Shown here: positions 52,952-63,477 of the stretch, one piece after another | Layout: every line of letters begins with the position of its first letter | Numbering within the stretch: position 1 is the stretch's first letter | Notes under the pieces: generated by a model | The model's database searches: none | Seen by the model: the letters and a program-made list of their open reading frames with translations, nothing else | What the model was told of the DNA's origin: nothing | NCBI RefSeq assembly: GCF_013343295.1 | Contig: NZ_CP049074.1 | Location: 408,501-472,500, forward strand | Length of the DNA: 64,000 nucleotides | From: Metallosphaera tengchongensis | GTDB lineage: Archaea; Thermoproteota; Thermoprotei_A; Sulfolobales; Sulfolobaceae | Direction of reading: 5' to 3' | Translations under genes and position numbers: made by a program

Positions 52952-54108
52952 GCGAGTTCGTATCTAAGGTGGACAGGGAAGCCAGGAATAGGGCGGCCGA
53001 GACGCTAAAGAAACAGTTCCTAACCCTTGTAGATCAGCTGGAGAGAGGCGAACCCCTGGTGATGGAGATACCAAAAAGGACCCTCACCAACACGGTCTAC
53101 GACGAGAAGAGGAAGTTGCTCCTTCTAGGAGAGGAAAAAATGAAGAGAAGCTTCCTAGACATGAACGAAGCTAGGAGGTTCATGCAGACTGTGTTGATGG
53201 GAAGCATTATCTATGATGCTCTTGTCAACGATGAGTACCCCACTATACGTGATTTATACTATAGGGGTAAGCACTCAATAGTCCTGAAAGATCCCAGAGG
53301 TAAGACCCACGAGGAGAACACCTGGGACGAACAGAAGGAGTCCGACAGCGTCATAATAGACATTGAAGTCTTCACCTCCCTGCTTAGAGAGGAAATGCTT
53401 ATCCTAAGTAAGGAGAAGGGAAAAGTAGTTGGGGACATGAGATTGAGGAGCGGTAACGACATTATAGATCTTAGCAAAATGGGTCACGGTGCCTACTCCA
53501 TCGAGCCCACTCCAGACCTGATAGACTTCGTGGAGGTCAACGCTGAGTACGTGCTGGTAGTGGAGAAGGATGCGGTCTTCCAGCAGTTACACAGGGCAGG
53601 CTTCTGGCGTAAGTATAAGTGCATACTTATTACTAGTGCTGGCCAACCGGATAGGGCTACCAGGAGATTCCTCAGGAGACTGAATGAGGAATTAAAGCTC
53701 CCAGTCTACATCCTCACCGACGCTGACCCGTACGGGTGGTACATATACAGCGTCTTCAGAATCGGTTCGATTTCGCTTTCCTATGAGAGCGAAAGGTTAG
53801 CTACTCCTGACGCGAAGTTCCTAGGGGTCTCCATGGGCGATATATTTGGAACCCCAAAGAAGAAAGCTTACCTAAGCGAGAGGGAGAGGTCCAGTTTCAT
53901 TATAAAGGCAAAAGATACCGACATAAAGCGCGCGTTAGAAATAAAGAACTACGAGTGGTTTAAAACCAAGAGCTGGGAAGAGGAAATAAACATGTTCCTA
54001 CAGAAAAAGTCGAAGTTGGAAATAGAGGCGATGGCTAGCAAGGGACTTAAGTTCCTAGCGTTCCAGTACATACCAGAGAAAATACAAACCAGGGACTTTG
54101 TAGGTTGA
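52948..54108 (+). CDS. top6A: DNA topoisomerase VI subunit A (Spo11-like)
   Basis: The DNA-cleaving subunit, related to Spo11. 386 residues: winged-helix domain with the catalytic tyrosine in TIRDLYYRGKH, and a TOPRIM domain with VEKDAVFQQL and the acidic DADPYG. Confidence 0.96.
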   Translation: MSEFVSKVDREARNRAAETLKKQFLTLVDQLERGEPLVMEIPKRTLTNTVYDEKRKLLLLGEEKMKRSFLDMNEARRFMQTVLMGSIIYDALVNDEYPTIRDLYYRGKHSIVLKDPRGKTHEENTWDEQKESDSVIIDIEVFTSLLREEMLILSKEKGKVVGDMRLRSGNDIIDLSKMGHGAYSIEPTPDLIDFVEVNAEYVLVVEKDAVFQQLHRAGFWRKYKCILITSAGQPDRATRRFLRRLNEELKLPVYILTDADPYGWYIYSVFRIGSISLSYESERLATPDAKFLGVSMGDIFGTPKKKAYLSERERSSFIIKAKDTDIKRALEIKNYEWFKTKSWEEEINMFLQKKSKLEIEAMASKGLKFLAFQYIPEKIQTRDFVG

Positions 54109-54444
54109 AGCTTTAAGGAAGTCAGGCGAGACAGGTTATTTCATCAATCAAACTGAATTGGGCTCCTCATTCCAGTTAATGTTTTGAAGCGAGATCTAAA
54201 GGTTAACGTTCAGCTAGAGAGGTTATAGCCCCCTTAGATCTTATAGGATCTTGGTCATTTCACTTGAGTTGGGGAGCTCATTAACTTCTGCTTCAAACTG
54301 TTGAGAACATCCTAGCATTCCTCAGGACGAAGTTCTGTCTATGGAACCCTATCCGATCATAACTCTAGACTGGACAGTCCTAACTAGATCTCCTGGACTG
54401 GAAACCGTTTAGAGCCCAATTTCCGATGAGGAACTCGTTTTACG
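54109..54444. other. Gap of 336 bases after top6A
   Basis: Stops in all frames and no RNA motif pair. A small hairpin GACTG-GA-CAGTC lies at 54368-54379. Confidence 0.4.
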
Positions 54445-54591
54445 TCACTCCATATACCCCAATATCTCGTTGAATGTGTTCTTCTTGCAAGTCCTGCAGA
54501 AGTAGTACAACGACTTCTGCCTGCTTATGTCGAAACTTACGTTTATGAGGTACTCCGTGTTACACTCGCTACACTTGACTTTCCATGGCAT
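54445..54591 (-). CDS. 48-residue zinc-ribbon protein
   Basis: Starts MPWKVKCSECNTEYL and has a second pair CRTC (C32, C35), giving a C7/C10-C32/C35 zinc ribbon followed by a short helix. The two CxxC pairs and good codon composition argue for a real gene. It is divergent from aIF5A and could be a small RNA polymerase- or ribosome-associated protein; not recognised. Confidence 0.6.
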   Translation of the reverse strand: MPWKVKCSECNTEYLINVSFDISRQKSLYYFCRTCKKNTFNEILGYME

Positions 54592-54719
54592 AACTTATAA
54601 ACCGAATTCGTTCAAAATAAGTTTGCTGTGAAGAAGAATCTAGTCTGAGTTGTGATGAAGGGCCAAAGCTCGGAGCAAGAGTTTTAAATTGGCTCTAAAG
54701 TCTGGATAAGTGATAGTAA

Positions 54720-55115
54720 ATGGGAATAAATTACTCGACAGTAGGCGAGATGAAGGAAGGTAGTTACATTGTTATAGACGGAGAACCCTGCAGAGTTGTG
54801 GAGGTAACTAAGGCTAAGACAGGTAAGCACGGTAGCGCCAAGGCAAACATAGTAGCTGTGAGCATTTTCACGGGATCTAAGAAAACCCTGATGGCACCAG
54901 TGGACTCAACTGTGGAGGTCCCGATAATAGAGAAACATGTGGGCCAAGTTATAGCTAACGTGGGGGACAAGGTTCAGATCATGGACCTAGACACCTACGA
55001 AACCTTTGAGATTGAAATGCCCTCAGAGGAAGAGGTAGCAAGTAAGATAAGGAAGGATGCGGAAGTGGAGTACTGGGAGGTAATGGGTCGGAAAAAAATT
55101 GTAAGGGTAAAGTGA
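54720..55115 (+). CDS. eif5A: Translation factor aIF5A
   Basis: 131 residues. Helps the ribosome at difficult peptide sequences. The hypusine loop KTGKHGSAK (lysine near 37) is present, with the two-barrel fold and C-terminal OB domain. The modifying enzyme Dys is encoded upstream at 50392. Confidence 0.95.
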   Translation: MGINYSTVGEMKEGSYIVIDGEPCRVVEVTKAKTGKHGSAKANIVAVSIFTGSKKTLMAPVDSTVEVPIIEKHVGQVIANVGDKVQIMDLDTYETFEIEMPSEEEVASKIRKDAEVEYWEVMGRKKIVRVK

Positions 55116-55116
55116 T

Positions 55117-56460
55117 TTGTTAGATGGAATAAGGGATGCAGTAAGAAAATTTTTAGGTGGAAGTTCCTCCTACGATGTAGCGGTAGAGGAGTTCATAAAG
55201 GACCTTCAGAAGGCCCTGATCTCCTCTGACGTGCAGGTTAAGCTAGTTTTCTCCCTCACCAACAAGATCAAGGAAAGGTTAAAGAACGAAACTCCTCCCT
55301 CTTCCATAGGAAGGCGTGAGTGGTTCATAAAAGTGGTCTACGATGAGCTATCAGCCCTGTTTGGAGGAGATAAGGAACCTGACCTCAACCCTAAGTCCCT
55401 GCCCTGGGTAATTATGTTGGTAGGAGTACAGGGAACAGGAAAGACCACCACAGCCGGGAAACTGGCGTTTTTCTACAAGAAGCGAGGTTATAAGGTAGCT
55501 CTAGTTGGCGCAGACGTTTATAGGCCTGCTGCTCTAGAACAGTTACAACAAATCGGAAAGCAGATAAACGTACCTGTCTACGGTGAGCCGGGAAACCACG
55601 GCGCGGTTGGCATAGCTATGAGGGGGGTTGAGAGATTCCTGAAGGATAAGTATGAACTCATAATTGTGGACACTGCAGGGAGGCACGGGTACGGTGAGGA
55701 AGCGAAGCTACTGGATGAAATGAGAGATATCTTCGAGAAGATAAAGCCTAACGAAGTGGTCCTAGTAATTGACGCAGCAATAGGTCAGAAAGCCTTCGAC
55801 TTAGCCAAGAAATTTCATGAGGCCAGCAACGTAGGTTCCATTATCATAACTAAGATGGACGGCACTGCCAAGGGAGGCGGAGCTCTCTCGGCAGTTTCAG
55901 CGACAGGAGCTCCCATAAAGTTCATTGGAGTCGGTGAGAAAATTGATGAACTAGAGGTCTTTAACCCAAGGAGATTCGTCGCTAGGATCCTAGGAATGGG
56001 AGACGTTGAGGCAATTATAGAGAAGATAAAGGCAGTCGAAGACTACGAGGGGATACAGAAGAAAATGGAGGAGGTAATGAGCGGAAAGTCCAAGCTAACC
56101 TTGAGGGACATGTACAAGCAGATAATGGCCATGAGGAAAATGGGTCCACTTTCCAAGATTCTTCAGTTAATCCCAGGCATGAACATGATGGGAGACATTC
56201 CGGAGGACCAGGTCAAGGTGGGTGAGAGGAAAATGCAGAGATGGATCTCCATAATGAACTCGATGACCTATGAGGAGCTCGACAACCCTTCAATAATAGA
56301 CAAGCAGAGGATGAGAAGGATAGCCATGGGATCTGGTACAGAGGTAGAGGAAGTAAGAGAGCTGGTGGAGCATTTTAACATGGTACAGAAAACGCTCAGG
56401 ACTCTAAGGAGGAGAAGGAAGGACGTCGAGAAGCTCCTGGGACAAATGGGAGGGGAGTGA
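55117..56460 (+). CDS. srp54: Signal recognition particle protein SRP54
   Basis: GTPase that binds signal peptides and 7S RNA. 447 residues: N-domain (1-90), G-domain with [24 protein letters not shown] and [11 protein letters not shown], then the Met-rich M-domain (from about 300). The start is TTG, 1 base after the aIF5A stop, so the two genes are translated from one message. Confidence 0.96.
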   Translation: MLDGIRDAVRKFLGGSSSYDVAVEEFIKDLQKALISSDVQVKLVFSLTNKIKERLKNETPPSSIGRREWFIKVVYDELSALFGGDKEPDLNPKSLPWVIMLVGVQGTGKTTTAGKLAFFYKKRGYKVALVGADVYRPAALEQLQQIGKQINVPVYGEPGNHGAVGIAMRGVERFLKDKYELIIVDTAGRHGYGEEAKLLDEMRDIFEKIKPNEVVLVIDAAIGQKAFDLAKKFHEASNVGSIIITKMDGTAKGGGALSAVSATGAPIKFIGVGEKIDELEVFNPRRFVARILGMGDVEAIIEKIKAVEDYEGIQKKMEEVMSGKSKLTLRDMYKQIMAMRKMGPLSKILQLIPGMNMMGDIPEDQVKVGERKMQRWISIMNSMTYEELDNPSIIDKQRMRRIAMGSGTEVEEVRELVEHFNMVQKTLRTLRRRRKDVEKLLGQMGGE

Positions 56461-56604
56461 GTAGACTGAGGACTTGCCCAGAGTTTAATCGTGTCTCGTT
56501 CTTGCCCTCGCGTTAAGCTTTCGCAGTTCTAGAGAGGCGAGACGTAGGAACTCTGTTATGAAAAAGAGGGTAAGCTTATGTTTTCTTACCTTGACTAGTT
56601 GAGG

Positions 56605-57669
56605 ATGGCTGAAACTTTAGTGGACCAGGCCTTAAGGTTATTGGAGAAGTATCCTCTCTGCGACTCGTGCCTAGGGAGATGTTTCGCGAAATTGGGTCAC
56701 GGTTATCAAAACAGGGAGAGGGGGAGGGCGATAAAGCTATCCATCCTAATGGAGTTAGACCGAAAAATCAAGGGGCATCAGCTCAACGACCTGAACGAGA
56801 TAAGGGAGGTTCTATTTAACTCTGGAGAGGTCGCTAAACCCTTGTATGAGCACTACTTTAAGGATCCAATGCAGGAGAGGACCTGCTATCTATGCAACAA
56901 CTCCTTAGACGAGATTAAGGAGGACTTCCTTTCCAAATCTCTTAAGATTTTGAGGGAGAGGAAGGTAGGATATGTCCTTGGGGTAAGGCTTTCGGTCAGA
57001 ACCCAAGAGTTAGAGACTTCCTTTGCCACAGAGAACGGCTTGATTTTCTACGAGAGTATGAAGAACGAGATTAGGAGGGAAGTGGGAAAAAGGCTTTCCT
57101 CCCTGGGTTATGAGCCTGAAATCGATAAGCCAGAGGTAGAGCTAGTCTATGACGTGGAGACTAGGGAGGTGAAGGTAACACAGAAGACCAAGAGGTCTCT
57201 TTACCTCTATACCAGGTTTTCCAGAGACGTCCCAATCTCCTCCTGGTACTCTAAGGGAGGGGAGTCCCTAGATCAGAAGATAAAGGGAAAGATCATAGTG
57301 CCCTTCACTGAGCCCTCCTCGGTGAGGATCTTGGAGTTCTACCCCATAGTGCTTGAGGAGGAGCCGAAGGAGGGTGAGTACTCGGGTTACATTATGAGGA
57401 GAGTCGGACCAATCGGAAAGAAAGAATTCAATCTCCTCGTTCAGTCTAAGCCAACAGTCAGGTACTACAGGGTGACCTTCTTCTCTGAAAACAGGATAGG
57501 CCACGAGATATACGCTGGCATACAAGATGTGGTGATTCAAGCTAAGAACTACGAGGAGCTCTCCCAGAAGCTAAGGGAGATGAACGTATCCCTCATCTCC
57601 GTCGACTTGCTGAAAACTGAGGGGAGGCACAGGAGAGTGATGAGCCTTTTAACTTCTAAGAGAGAATAG
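56605..57669 (+). CDS. Pus10-like tRNA pseudouridine synthase, catalytic loop missing
   Basis: 354 residues. The N-terminal part matches archaeal Pus10: C19/C22 in YPLCDSCLGRCFAKLGHGYQNRERGRAIK, a second CYLC pair, a THUMP-like domain, and the RFSRDVPISSW stretch corresponding to YRKLVRGIPQT. The active-site loop expected next, HGAGREDxDVRML with the catalytic Asp, is not found, and the C-terminal region is diverged and shorter than the ~390 residues of Pyrococcus Pus10. It may bind tRNA without pseudouridylating, or use a different active site. Confidence 0.68.
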   Translation: MAETLVDQALRLLEKYPLCDSCLGRCFAKLGHGYQNRERGRAIKLSILMELDRKIKGHQLNDLNEIREVLFNSGEVAKPLYEHYFKDPMQERTCYLCNNSLDEIKEDFLSKSLKILRERKVGYVLGVRLSVRTQELETSFATENGLIFYESMKNEIRREVGKRLSSLGYEPEIDKPEVELVYDVETREVKVTQKTKRSLYLYTRFSRDVPISSWYSKGGESLDQKIKGKIIVPFTEPSSVRILEFYPIVLEEEPKEGEYSGYIMRRVGPIGKKEFNLLVQSKPTVRYYRVTFFSENRIGHEIYAGIQDVVIQAKNYEELSQKLREMNVSLISVDLLKTEGRHRRVMSLLTSKRE

Positions 57670-57674
57670 GCATT

Positions 57675-58553
57675 ATGCGCGTAGGTCTAATAGGTCTAGG
57701 GGTAATGGGTTGGAGAATTGGGGTGAACTTGAAAAACGCGGGAAAGTTGGACGTGGTCTACAATAGGACACAGTCCAAGGCTGAGGAGTTCTCCAGGAAG
57801 TTTGGAGTGATGAAAGCCTCAAGCGTTCAGGATCTGTCCAAGGAAGTTGACTTGATTCTCTTGATGCTCTCAGACGACCAGGCAGTGAGGGACACAGTTA
57901 ACCTCCTTCTTGAGAACGTAAAGGGTAAAACGGTTGTGGACATGTCTACGATTTCTCCATCCTTGAGCGTAGAGCTCGCCAAGGAAGTCGAGAAAAGAGG
58001 GGGAACGATGTATGATGCACCCGTGGTAGGTACCTCAATCATGGTGGAGCAAAAGAGGTTAAACGTACTGGTAGGAGGGCCAGAACACGGGTTCCAGGAA
58101 ATCAAGAGCCTCCTTCTTAACACCGCTTCTACTGTCCTCTATATGGGGAGGAACGGCATGGGTCTCTACGCCAAGTTAGTGAATAACCTGCTCATTGGAG
58201 CTTACGTAGCCAGTATGGCTGAAGCGTTTAACCTCGGCGTAAGGAGCGGGCTTGATCCTAAGCAGGTATCAGAATTTTTAGCTAAGTACAGTAGTGCGAG
58301 GTCTCCTACGTCAGAGCTCAAGGCAGACATGATGGCAACGAGGGATTACTCCACTCAGTTCGCCACTAAGCACATGAGGAAGGACTTGGAGATCATCGAG
58401 AGGGAGGCTCAGAAGCTCGGGGTCATCAACCCCATGTCCTCACTGGCCCTTCAACTGTACAGGATGGCTGAAGCTATGGGGCTGTCGGAGAAGGACTACG
58501 CCTCAGTCCTAGAGATATACTCCATGTCAAGTAGAGGAAAGGTCGATTCATGA
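57675..58553 (+). CDS. NAD(P)-dependent beta-hydroxyacid dehydrogenase
   Basis: 292 residues of the 3-hydroxyisobutyrate/6-phosphogluconate dehydrogenase-like family: nucleotide fold [13 protein letters not shown] at the start, APVVGTS for substrate binding, and the catalytic lysine in [18 protein letters not shown]. Substrate could be 3-hydroxyisobutyrate, succinic semialdehyde or glyoxylate. The stop overlaps the glycosyltransferase start as ATGA. Confidence 0.85.
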   Translation: MRVGLIGLGVMGWRIGVNLKNAGKLDVVYNRTQSKAEEFSRKFGVMKASSVQDLSKEVDLILLMLSDDQAVRDTVNLLLENVKGKTVVDMSTISPSLSVELAKEVEKRGGTMYDAPVVGTSIMVEQKRLNVLVGGPEHGFQEIKSLLLNTASTVLYMGRNGMGLYAKLVNNLLIGAYVASMAEAFNLGVRSGLDPKQVSEFLAKYSSARSPTSELKADMMATRDYSTQFATKHMRKDLEIIEREAQKLGVINPMSSLALQLYRMAEAMGLSEKDYASVLEIYSMSSRGKVDS

Positions 58554-59611
58554 ACAAGGTCTGGATGCTAACTCCCCTCTTTCTTCCAGTTAGGGGAGGT
58601 ACCGAAGTCCACGTGTTTAACTTAAGCAGGGAATTGGTTAAGATGTCTGTGAACGTTGAAGTCCACACTACCAGGGATACCTACACGGAGAGGGGGAAGC
58701 TCCCTCCGCTGGAGGTCATGGATGGGATAAGAGTGGTAAGGCATAGGAGAACCTGGGTGTACAGAGATTCCCCCTCTATTCTTCACTTCCACAACTTAGG
58801 AAGGAAGTTCAGTTCCTGGAACCTCTACACCTTCCTCTTTTTCGCAATCTCCTCATTGGTGGAGACCCCCTTGGTAATGACCCCCCACGATATTTTTGTG
58901 AGCGACCAGGGTAGAGCCCTGAACTGGTTAAAGAGGGAGATGGGAAAGAGAGTGGACAAACTGATTGCAGTGAGCGAATGGGAGAAGGAGGAGATGGTAA
59001 ACCTAGGTTATGACGGCTCCAAGATAGTTGTGATCCCTAACGGTGTCGACGACATGGCGTTCATTTACCCCAAGTCCGAGGGTATTGAGGACTACTTACT
59101 TTACGTCGCTAGGATAAGCCCCGAGAAAAACCAACTCTTTGTAATTGATTGTATTAAGGACCTTGACATAAGGCTATTCCTGATAGGGCAAGTCAGGGAC
59201 AAAGAGTACTTGGAGAAGATCAAGAAGCGAGTTCACGAGCTGGGCCTCGGGGATAGGGTGAAGTACCTAGGCGTAGTAAGCGAGGAGGAGAAGTACTCCC
59301 TTATGGATAAGTCCCTGGCTGTAATCCTAACATCAGAAATGGAGGCAGAACCTATCGTCGTAAAGGAGGCAATGGCCAGAGGAGTCCCGGTAATAGTGGG
59401 TAATAGAGCTAAGGTTCTATCAACCGTAGTGAAGGACGGGGTAAACGGGTTCGTGGTCTCAACTTGTGAAGACCTGAAGGACGCAGTGAAGAAACTTAGG
59501 GACCCCAAGACAAGGAAAGAGATAGCGGAAAACAACGTCTCAACTTCTAGGGAGTGGAGATGGAGGAACACTGCCCTAAAGGTGCTTGAGCTCTACAAGG
59601 GTTTAGTCTGA
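58550..59611 (+). CDS. Glycosyltransferase, GT4 family
   Basis: 353 residues. GT-B fold with [16 protein letters not shown] in the N-terminal half, [21 protein letters not shown], and the E-x7-E region in [20 protein letters not shown]. Acceptor unknown; could act in N-glycan, lipid or trehalose-type synthesis. Confidence 0.87.
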   Translation: MNKVWMLTPLFLPVRGGTEVHVFNLSRELVKMSVNVEVHTTRDTYTERGKLPPLEVMDGIRVVRHRRTWVYRDSPSILHFHNLGRKFSSWNLYTFLFFAISSLVETPLVMTPHDIFVSDQGRALNWLKREMGKRVDKLIAVSEWEKEEMVNLGYDGSKIVVIPNGVDDMAFIYPKSEGIEDYLLYVARISPEKNQLFVIDCIKDLDIRLFLIGQVRDKEYLEKIKKRVHELGLGDRVKYLGVVSEEEKYSLMDKSLAVILTSEMEAEPIVVKEAMARGVPVIVGNRAKVLSTVVKDGVNGFVVSTCEDLKDAVKKLRDPKTRKEIAENNVSTSREWRWRNTALKVLELYKGLV

Positions 59612-59708
59612 ACGTAACAATGACGAATGACATCTTAGTTGTCAACCTCAAGTTGTACAGATCGAGAGATCCATGAGTACACTCTCCGTTTAAATCCTCT
59701 CACTAAAC

Positions 59709-59744
59709 CCCACGGCCTGTTGAGCGTGGCTCCTATTCCGTGGG
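59709..59744 (+). repeat. Two-stem hairpin with internal loop
   Basis: Outer stem CCCACGG/CCGTGGG (59709-59715 with 59738-59744), inner stem GAGC/GCTC with loop GTG, separated by unpaired CCTGTT and CTATT. The shape resembles a small H/ACA guide pocket, or a hairpin at the end of a transcript or mobile element. The surrounding 214-base gap has no gene. Confidence 0.45.
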
Positions 59745-59825
59745 CTTGAAAATCAAGTGTTTACGTCAAGTCAGGTTCAGTTGATAAACATAACCTAAAA
59801 ATACATCTGATTTACTAGTTGGCAC

Positions 59826-60620
59826 ATGTTCCCAGTTAAAGGAAAGAGGGTTCTGATAACAGCCTCTACGGAAGGTATCGGAAGGGGTGTAGCTGAGACC
59901 TTCTCTGAGAACGGCGCAACAGTTGTAATTTCCTCTAGGTCTAGAGAGAAGCTAAAATCAGCCATTACTGAGATGAGGAGAGTTAGTCCATCAGTTTACG
60001 GTATCGAGTCGGACATGACTGATTACAAGTCTCTAGCTTCTCTGGTTTCCTATGCCATCAAGGTTATGGGAGGAATTGACGTACTGGTGGTGAACACAGG
60101 GAATCCAATAAGGGAGCCCGTAACTTTCTCAGAGACCGAGATAGTTGATTGGGAGAACTCGGTAAGGCTCTATCTGTTAGGAGCTATTTACGTCACTAAG
60201 CTAGCCCTAGAGGACATGGTTAAGAGGAGGTGGGGTAGAGTAATTTACCTCTCCTCCTGGACAGTGAAGGAACCCCAGAGCATCCTAGTCCTTGCAGACG
60301 TGTCCCGTTCCCCCCTTCTTCAGCTCACCAAGATCCTCTCAAAGGACTATGGCAAACATGGAGTGACGTTCAACACAGTCCTCATGGGTAGCTTCAACAC
60401 ACCAGGGGCTAAGAGGACCCTCTCGAAGTACGCCGAGAGCAAGGGCGTGTCATTCGAAGAGGTGTGGAAAGAGAGGGTCCTTAACCCCATCGCTGTCGGA
60501 AGGACAGGAGACGTCAAGAAGGACTTGGGTTCCCTACTCCTCTTCCTTTCCTCAGACTTCAGTGAGTACATCACAGGGACCAGTATACTGCTAGACGGCG
60601 GTACCTCATCAGCCCTTTGA
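59826..60620 (+). CDS. Short-chain dehydrogenase-like protein without the Tyr/Lys pair
   Basis: 264 residues with the SDR cofactor loop TASTEGIGRG (12-21), VVNTG in place of NNAG, and the serine motif YLSSW. The catalytic Tyr and Lys (YxxxK) expected 13 residues after the serine are A167 and R171 in ADVSRSP. The family has such variants of unknown activity, and substrate cannot be inferred. It has its own promoter region and is not in a clear operon. Confidence 0.82.
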   Translation: MFPVKGKRVLITASTEGIGRGVAETFSENGATVVISSRSREKLKSAITEMRRVSPSVYGIESDMTDYKSLASLVSYAIKVMGGIDVLVVNTGNPIREPVTFSETEIVDWENSVRLYLLGAIYVTKLALEDMVKRRWGRVIYLSSWTVKEPQSILVLADVSRSPLLQLTKILSKDYGKHGVTFNTVLMGSFNTPGAKRTLSKYAESKGVSFEEVWKERVLNPIAVGRTGDVKKDLGSLLLFLSSDFSEYITGTSILLDGGTSSAL

Positions 60621-60680
60621 GCCCCTACTCCTCCACTGGGTTCCACATAGCTATAGAACGAGCTGCTCTTGGCCCCCCCA

Positions 60681-60800
60681 TCAAGGGTCATTTCTAGACT
60701 CTCCCCTTTCAATAACTTTCCACTCCTCTATGAATAGTCCTAACTCCAGTTTGAGGTATTCCTTCAGCGTATATCTTTGATTGATTAATGGTATTATCAA
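60681..60800 (-). CDS. Possible 39-residue peptide divergent from cren7
   Basis: TTG start about 25 bases after the shared TATA box in the reverse orientation (CATATTATAAACC). The peptide, with RYTLKEYLKLELGLFIEEWKV, reads as a regular amphipathic helix. It may be a true small protein or a relic of a longer gene. Confidence 0.3.
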   Translation of the reverse strand: MIIPLINQRYTLKEYLKLELGLFIEEWKVIERGESRNDP

Positions 60801-60814
60801 TTATCTTACTCATG

Positions 60815-60830
60815 GAAAGGTTTATAATAT
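60815..60830. promoter_or_regulatory. Symmetric TATA box between cren7 and the small ORF
   Basis: GGAAAGGTTTATAATA reads TTTATAAT toward cren7 and ATTATAAACC in the other direction. It is about 27 bases before the cren7 ATG. Confidence 0.55.
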
Positions 60831-60851
60831 GAGTCCTACAACATTAACTTG

Positions 60852-61037
60852 ATGGACATGGTCTACAAGAAACAAGTTAAAATAAAGACCCCAACAGGTA
60901 AGGAAGCTGAGCTCGCACCTGAGAAGGCTTGGACCCTAGCCCCGAAGGGCAGAAAGGGAGTGAAGATAGGACTCTTCAAGGACCCAGAGTCAGGTAAGTA
61001 CTTCAGACATAAACTACCAGACGACTACCCCGTTTAA
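60852..61037 (+). CDS. cren7: Chromatin protein Cren7
   Basis: 61 residues ending in [30 protein letters not shown], nearly identical to remembered Cren7. It binds and kinks DNA and is conserved in Crenarchaeota. The ATG at 60852 lies about 27 bases after the TATA box, so the mRNA is probably leaderless; a TTG directly before is less likely. Confidence 0.97.
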   Translation: MDMVYKKQVKIKTPTGKEAELAPEKAWTLAPKGRKGVKIGLFKDPESGKYFRHKLPDDYPV

Positions 61038-61057
61038 GTTTTTTATCCCCTATCTAA

Positions 61058-61741
<684 letters not shown>

Positions 61742-61744
61742 CCG

Positions 61745-62020
61745 ATGTCAATCCTAGACCAAGAAGAGTTTGTAAAGCTGAGACTCCTTAAGCCGAAGGT
61801 CGACATCAAGGAGGTACAGGTTATCCTGGACGAAGTCGAGGCTGAGGCTAAGAGGGGCAATAACGTCAAGTCAGCTCTTATTTTCGCGTACGCTAATCAC
61901 TTGGATTTGGTGAAAAAGAATAGAGATCTTTTCAACCTGATTGGGTCAATCCTCGAGAAGTATACCCCTAAGCTCGGCGTTGAGAACGTTATAGAACTAA
62001 TATTAAATTCCCTTTCTTAG
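61745..62020 (+). CDS. Small helical protein, unknown function
   Basis: 91 residues, all helix, acidic, no motif recognised. It follows pyrH by 3 bases and is likely cotranscribed with it. Confidence 0.6.
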   Translation: MSILDQEEFVKLRLLKPKVDIKEVQVILDEVEAEAKRGNNVKSALIFAYANHLDLVKKNRDLFNLIGSILEKYTPKLGVENVIELILNSLS

Positions 62021-62094
62021 TTCGAACTTCTCACCCATGTTTTGCATAGATATTAATAAGTTACTCACCAATGTAGAACTTCTAGGTGCGATTA

Positions 62095-63477
62095 ATGAAA
62101 GTAGGAATTCTAGATTCTACATTGAGGGAAGGAGAGCAGACCCCAGGGGTGGTTTTCACTACGGAGCAGAGAGTGGAAATAGCTAAGGCCCTATCTGACC
62201 TTGGGGTGGCCATGATTGAGGCCGGCCACCCGGCAGTTTCACCGGATATCTACGAGGGGATCAAGAGGATAATGAAACTGAAGAGAGAGGGCGAGATAAC
62301 CCCGGAGATCCTGGCCCACAGCAGAGCAGTGAAGAGGGACGTGGAGGTCGCTGGCGAGTTAGAGGTAGACAGGGTGGCCATATTTTATGGCGTGAGCGAC
62401 ATCCACCTAAAGGCTAAGACCAAGACCACCAGGGAGCAGGCCTTAAACATAATCGCTGAAGTGGTCAGCCACGCTAAGTCCCACGGTATGAAGGTAAGGT
62501 TCACAGCGGAGGACGCCACTAGGACTGACCTTGACTACCTGGTTACCGTAGCCAAGACTGCGAGGGACGCTGGAGCGGACAGGGTAAGCTTAGCGGACAC
62601 TGTCGGGATCCTCTACCCGACTAAGACTAGGGAGCTCTTCTCCTTTATGGTCAAGGAAGTCCCTGGAGTGGAGTATGACATTCACGCCCACAATGACCTT
62701 GGAATGGCCGTTGCTAACGCGTTGGCTGCAGTTGAGGGCGGGGCGACTATCATACATGCTACCGTCAACGGCCTCGGGGAGAGGGTCGGAATAGTCCCCC
62801 TTCAGGCAGTGGCAGCTGCCCTCAAGTACCACTTCAATGTCCAAGTTGTGAGGCTGGACAAGCTCGTGGAAGTTGCTGGGTTGGTGGAGAAGTACAGTGG
62901 TATTACAATGCCTCCCAACTTCCCAATAACAGGGGACTACGCGTACGTCCATAAGGCTGGAGTCCACGTGGCAGGCATACTTAACGATCCGAGGACCTAC
63001 GAGTTCATGCCCCCTGAGACCTTCGGTAGGAGTAGGGACTACGTCATCGACAAGTACACAGGGAAGCATGCCCTGAAGGACAGGTTCGAGAGGTTAGGCG
63101 TCAAGTTGGACGATAGGGAACTTGAGCAAGTTTTGGCCAAGATAAAGTCCAGTCAGAACACCAGGTACTTTAGGGACGTGGATCTCCTGGAGATTGCTGA
63201 GGAGGTAACCGGGAAGGTCCTTAAGCCGAGACCACCAGAAAAGATAGAGGCAGTGATCTCGGTGAAGTGCGGATCTAACGTCTACACAACCTCAGTGACC
63301 AGGAGGCTTGCGGTGATTCCAGGCGTGAAGGAGGTAATGGAGATCTCCGGAGACTACGATATAGTGGTCAAGGTGGAGGCTAGAGACTCGGCGGAACTAA
63401 ACAACGTTATTGAGAGCATTAGATCAGTTAAGGGCGTTGAGTCTACCTTAACTTCCCTAGTACTCAAGAAGATCTGA
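62095..63477 (+). CDS. lys20: Homocitrate synthase with C-terminal RAM domain
   Basis: 460 residues. Catalyses the first step of the LysW-type lysine (alpha-aminoadipate) pathway. The TIM barrel carries LDSTLREGEQTPGV, the metal-binding HAHNDLGMA and the NGLGERVG loop. The last ~75 residues form a Lrp/AsnC-like ligand-binding (RAM) domain, which in Sulfolobus homologues fits feedback control. The ATG at 62095 begins the first barrel strand; GTG at 62086 is an alternative. Isopropylmalate synthase is the main competing call. Confidence 0.88.
   Translation: MKVGILDSTLREGEQTPGVVFTTEQRVEIAKALSDLGVAMIEAGHPAVSPDIYEGIKRIMKLKREGEITPEILAHSRAVKRDVEVAGELEVDRVAIFYGVSDIHLKAKTKTTREQALNIIAEVVSHAKSHGMKVRFTAEDATRTDLDYLVTVAKTARDAGADRVSLADTVGILYPTKTRELFSFMVKEVPGVEYDIHAHNDLGMAVANALAAVEGGATIIHATVNGLGERVGIVPLQAVAAALKYHFNVQVVRLDKLVEVAGLVEKYSGITMPPNFPITGDYAYVHKAGVHVAGILNDPRTYEFMPPETFGRSRDYVIDKYTGKHALKDRFERLGVKLDDRELEQVLAKIKSSQNTRYFRDVDLLEIAEEVTGKVLKPRPPEKIEAVISVKCGSNVYTTSVTRRLAVIPGVKEVMEISGDYDIVVKVEARDSAELNNVIESIRSVKGVESTLTSLVLKKI

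Noticed and set aside
60347..60712. 121-residue minus-strand ORF through the SDR gene
   Set aside because: Mostly antisense to the conserved SDR frame, without motif.
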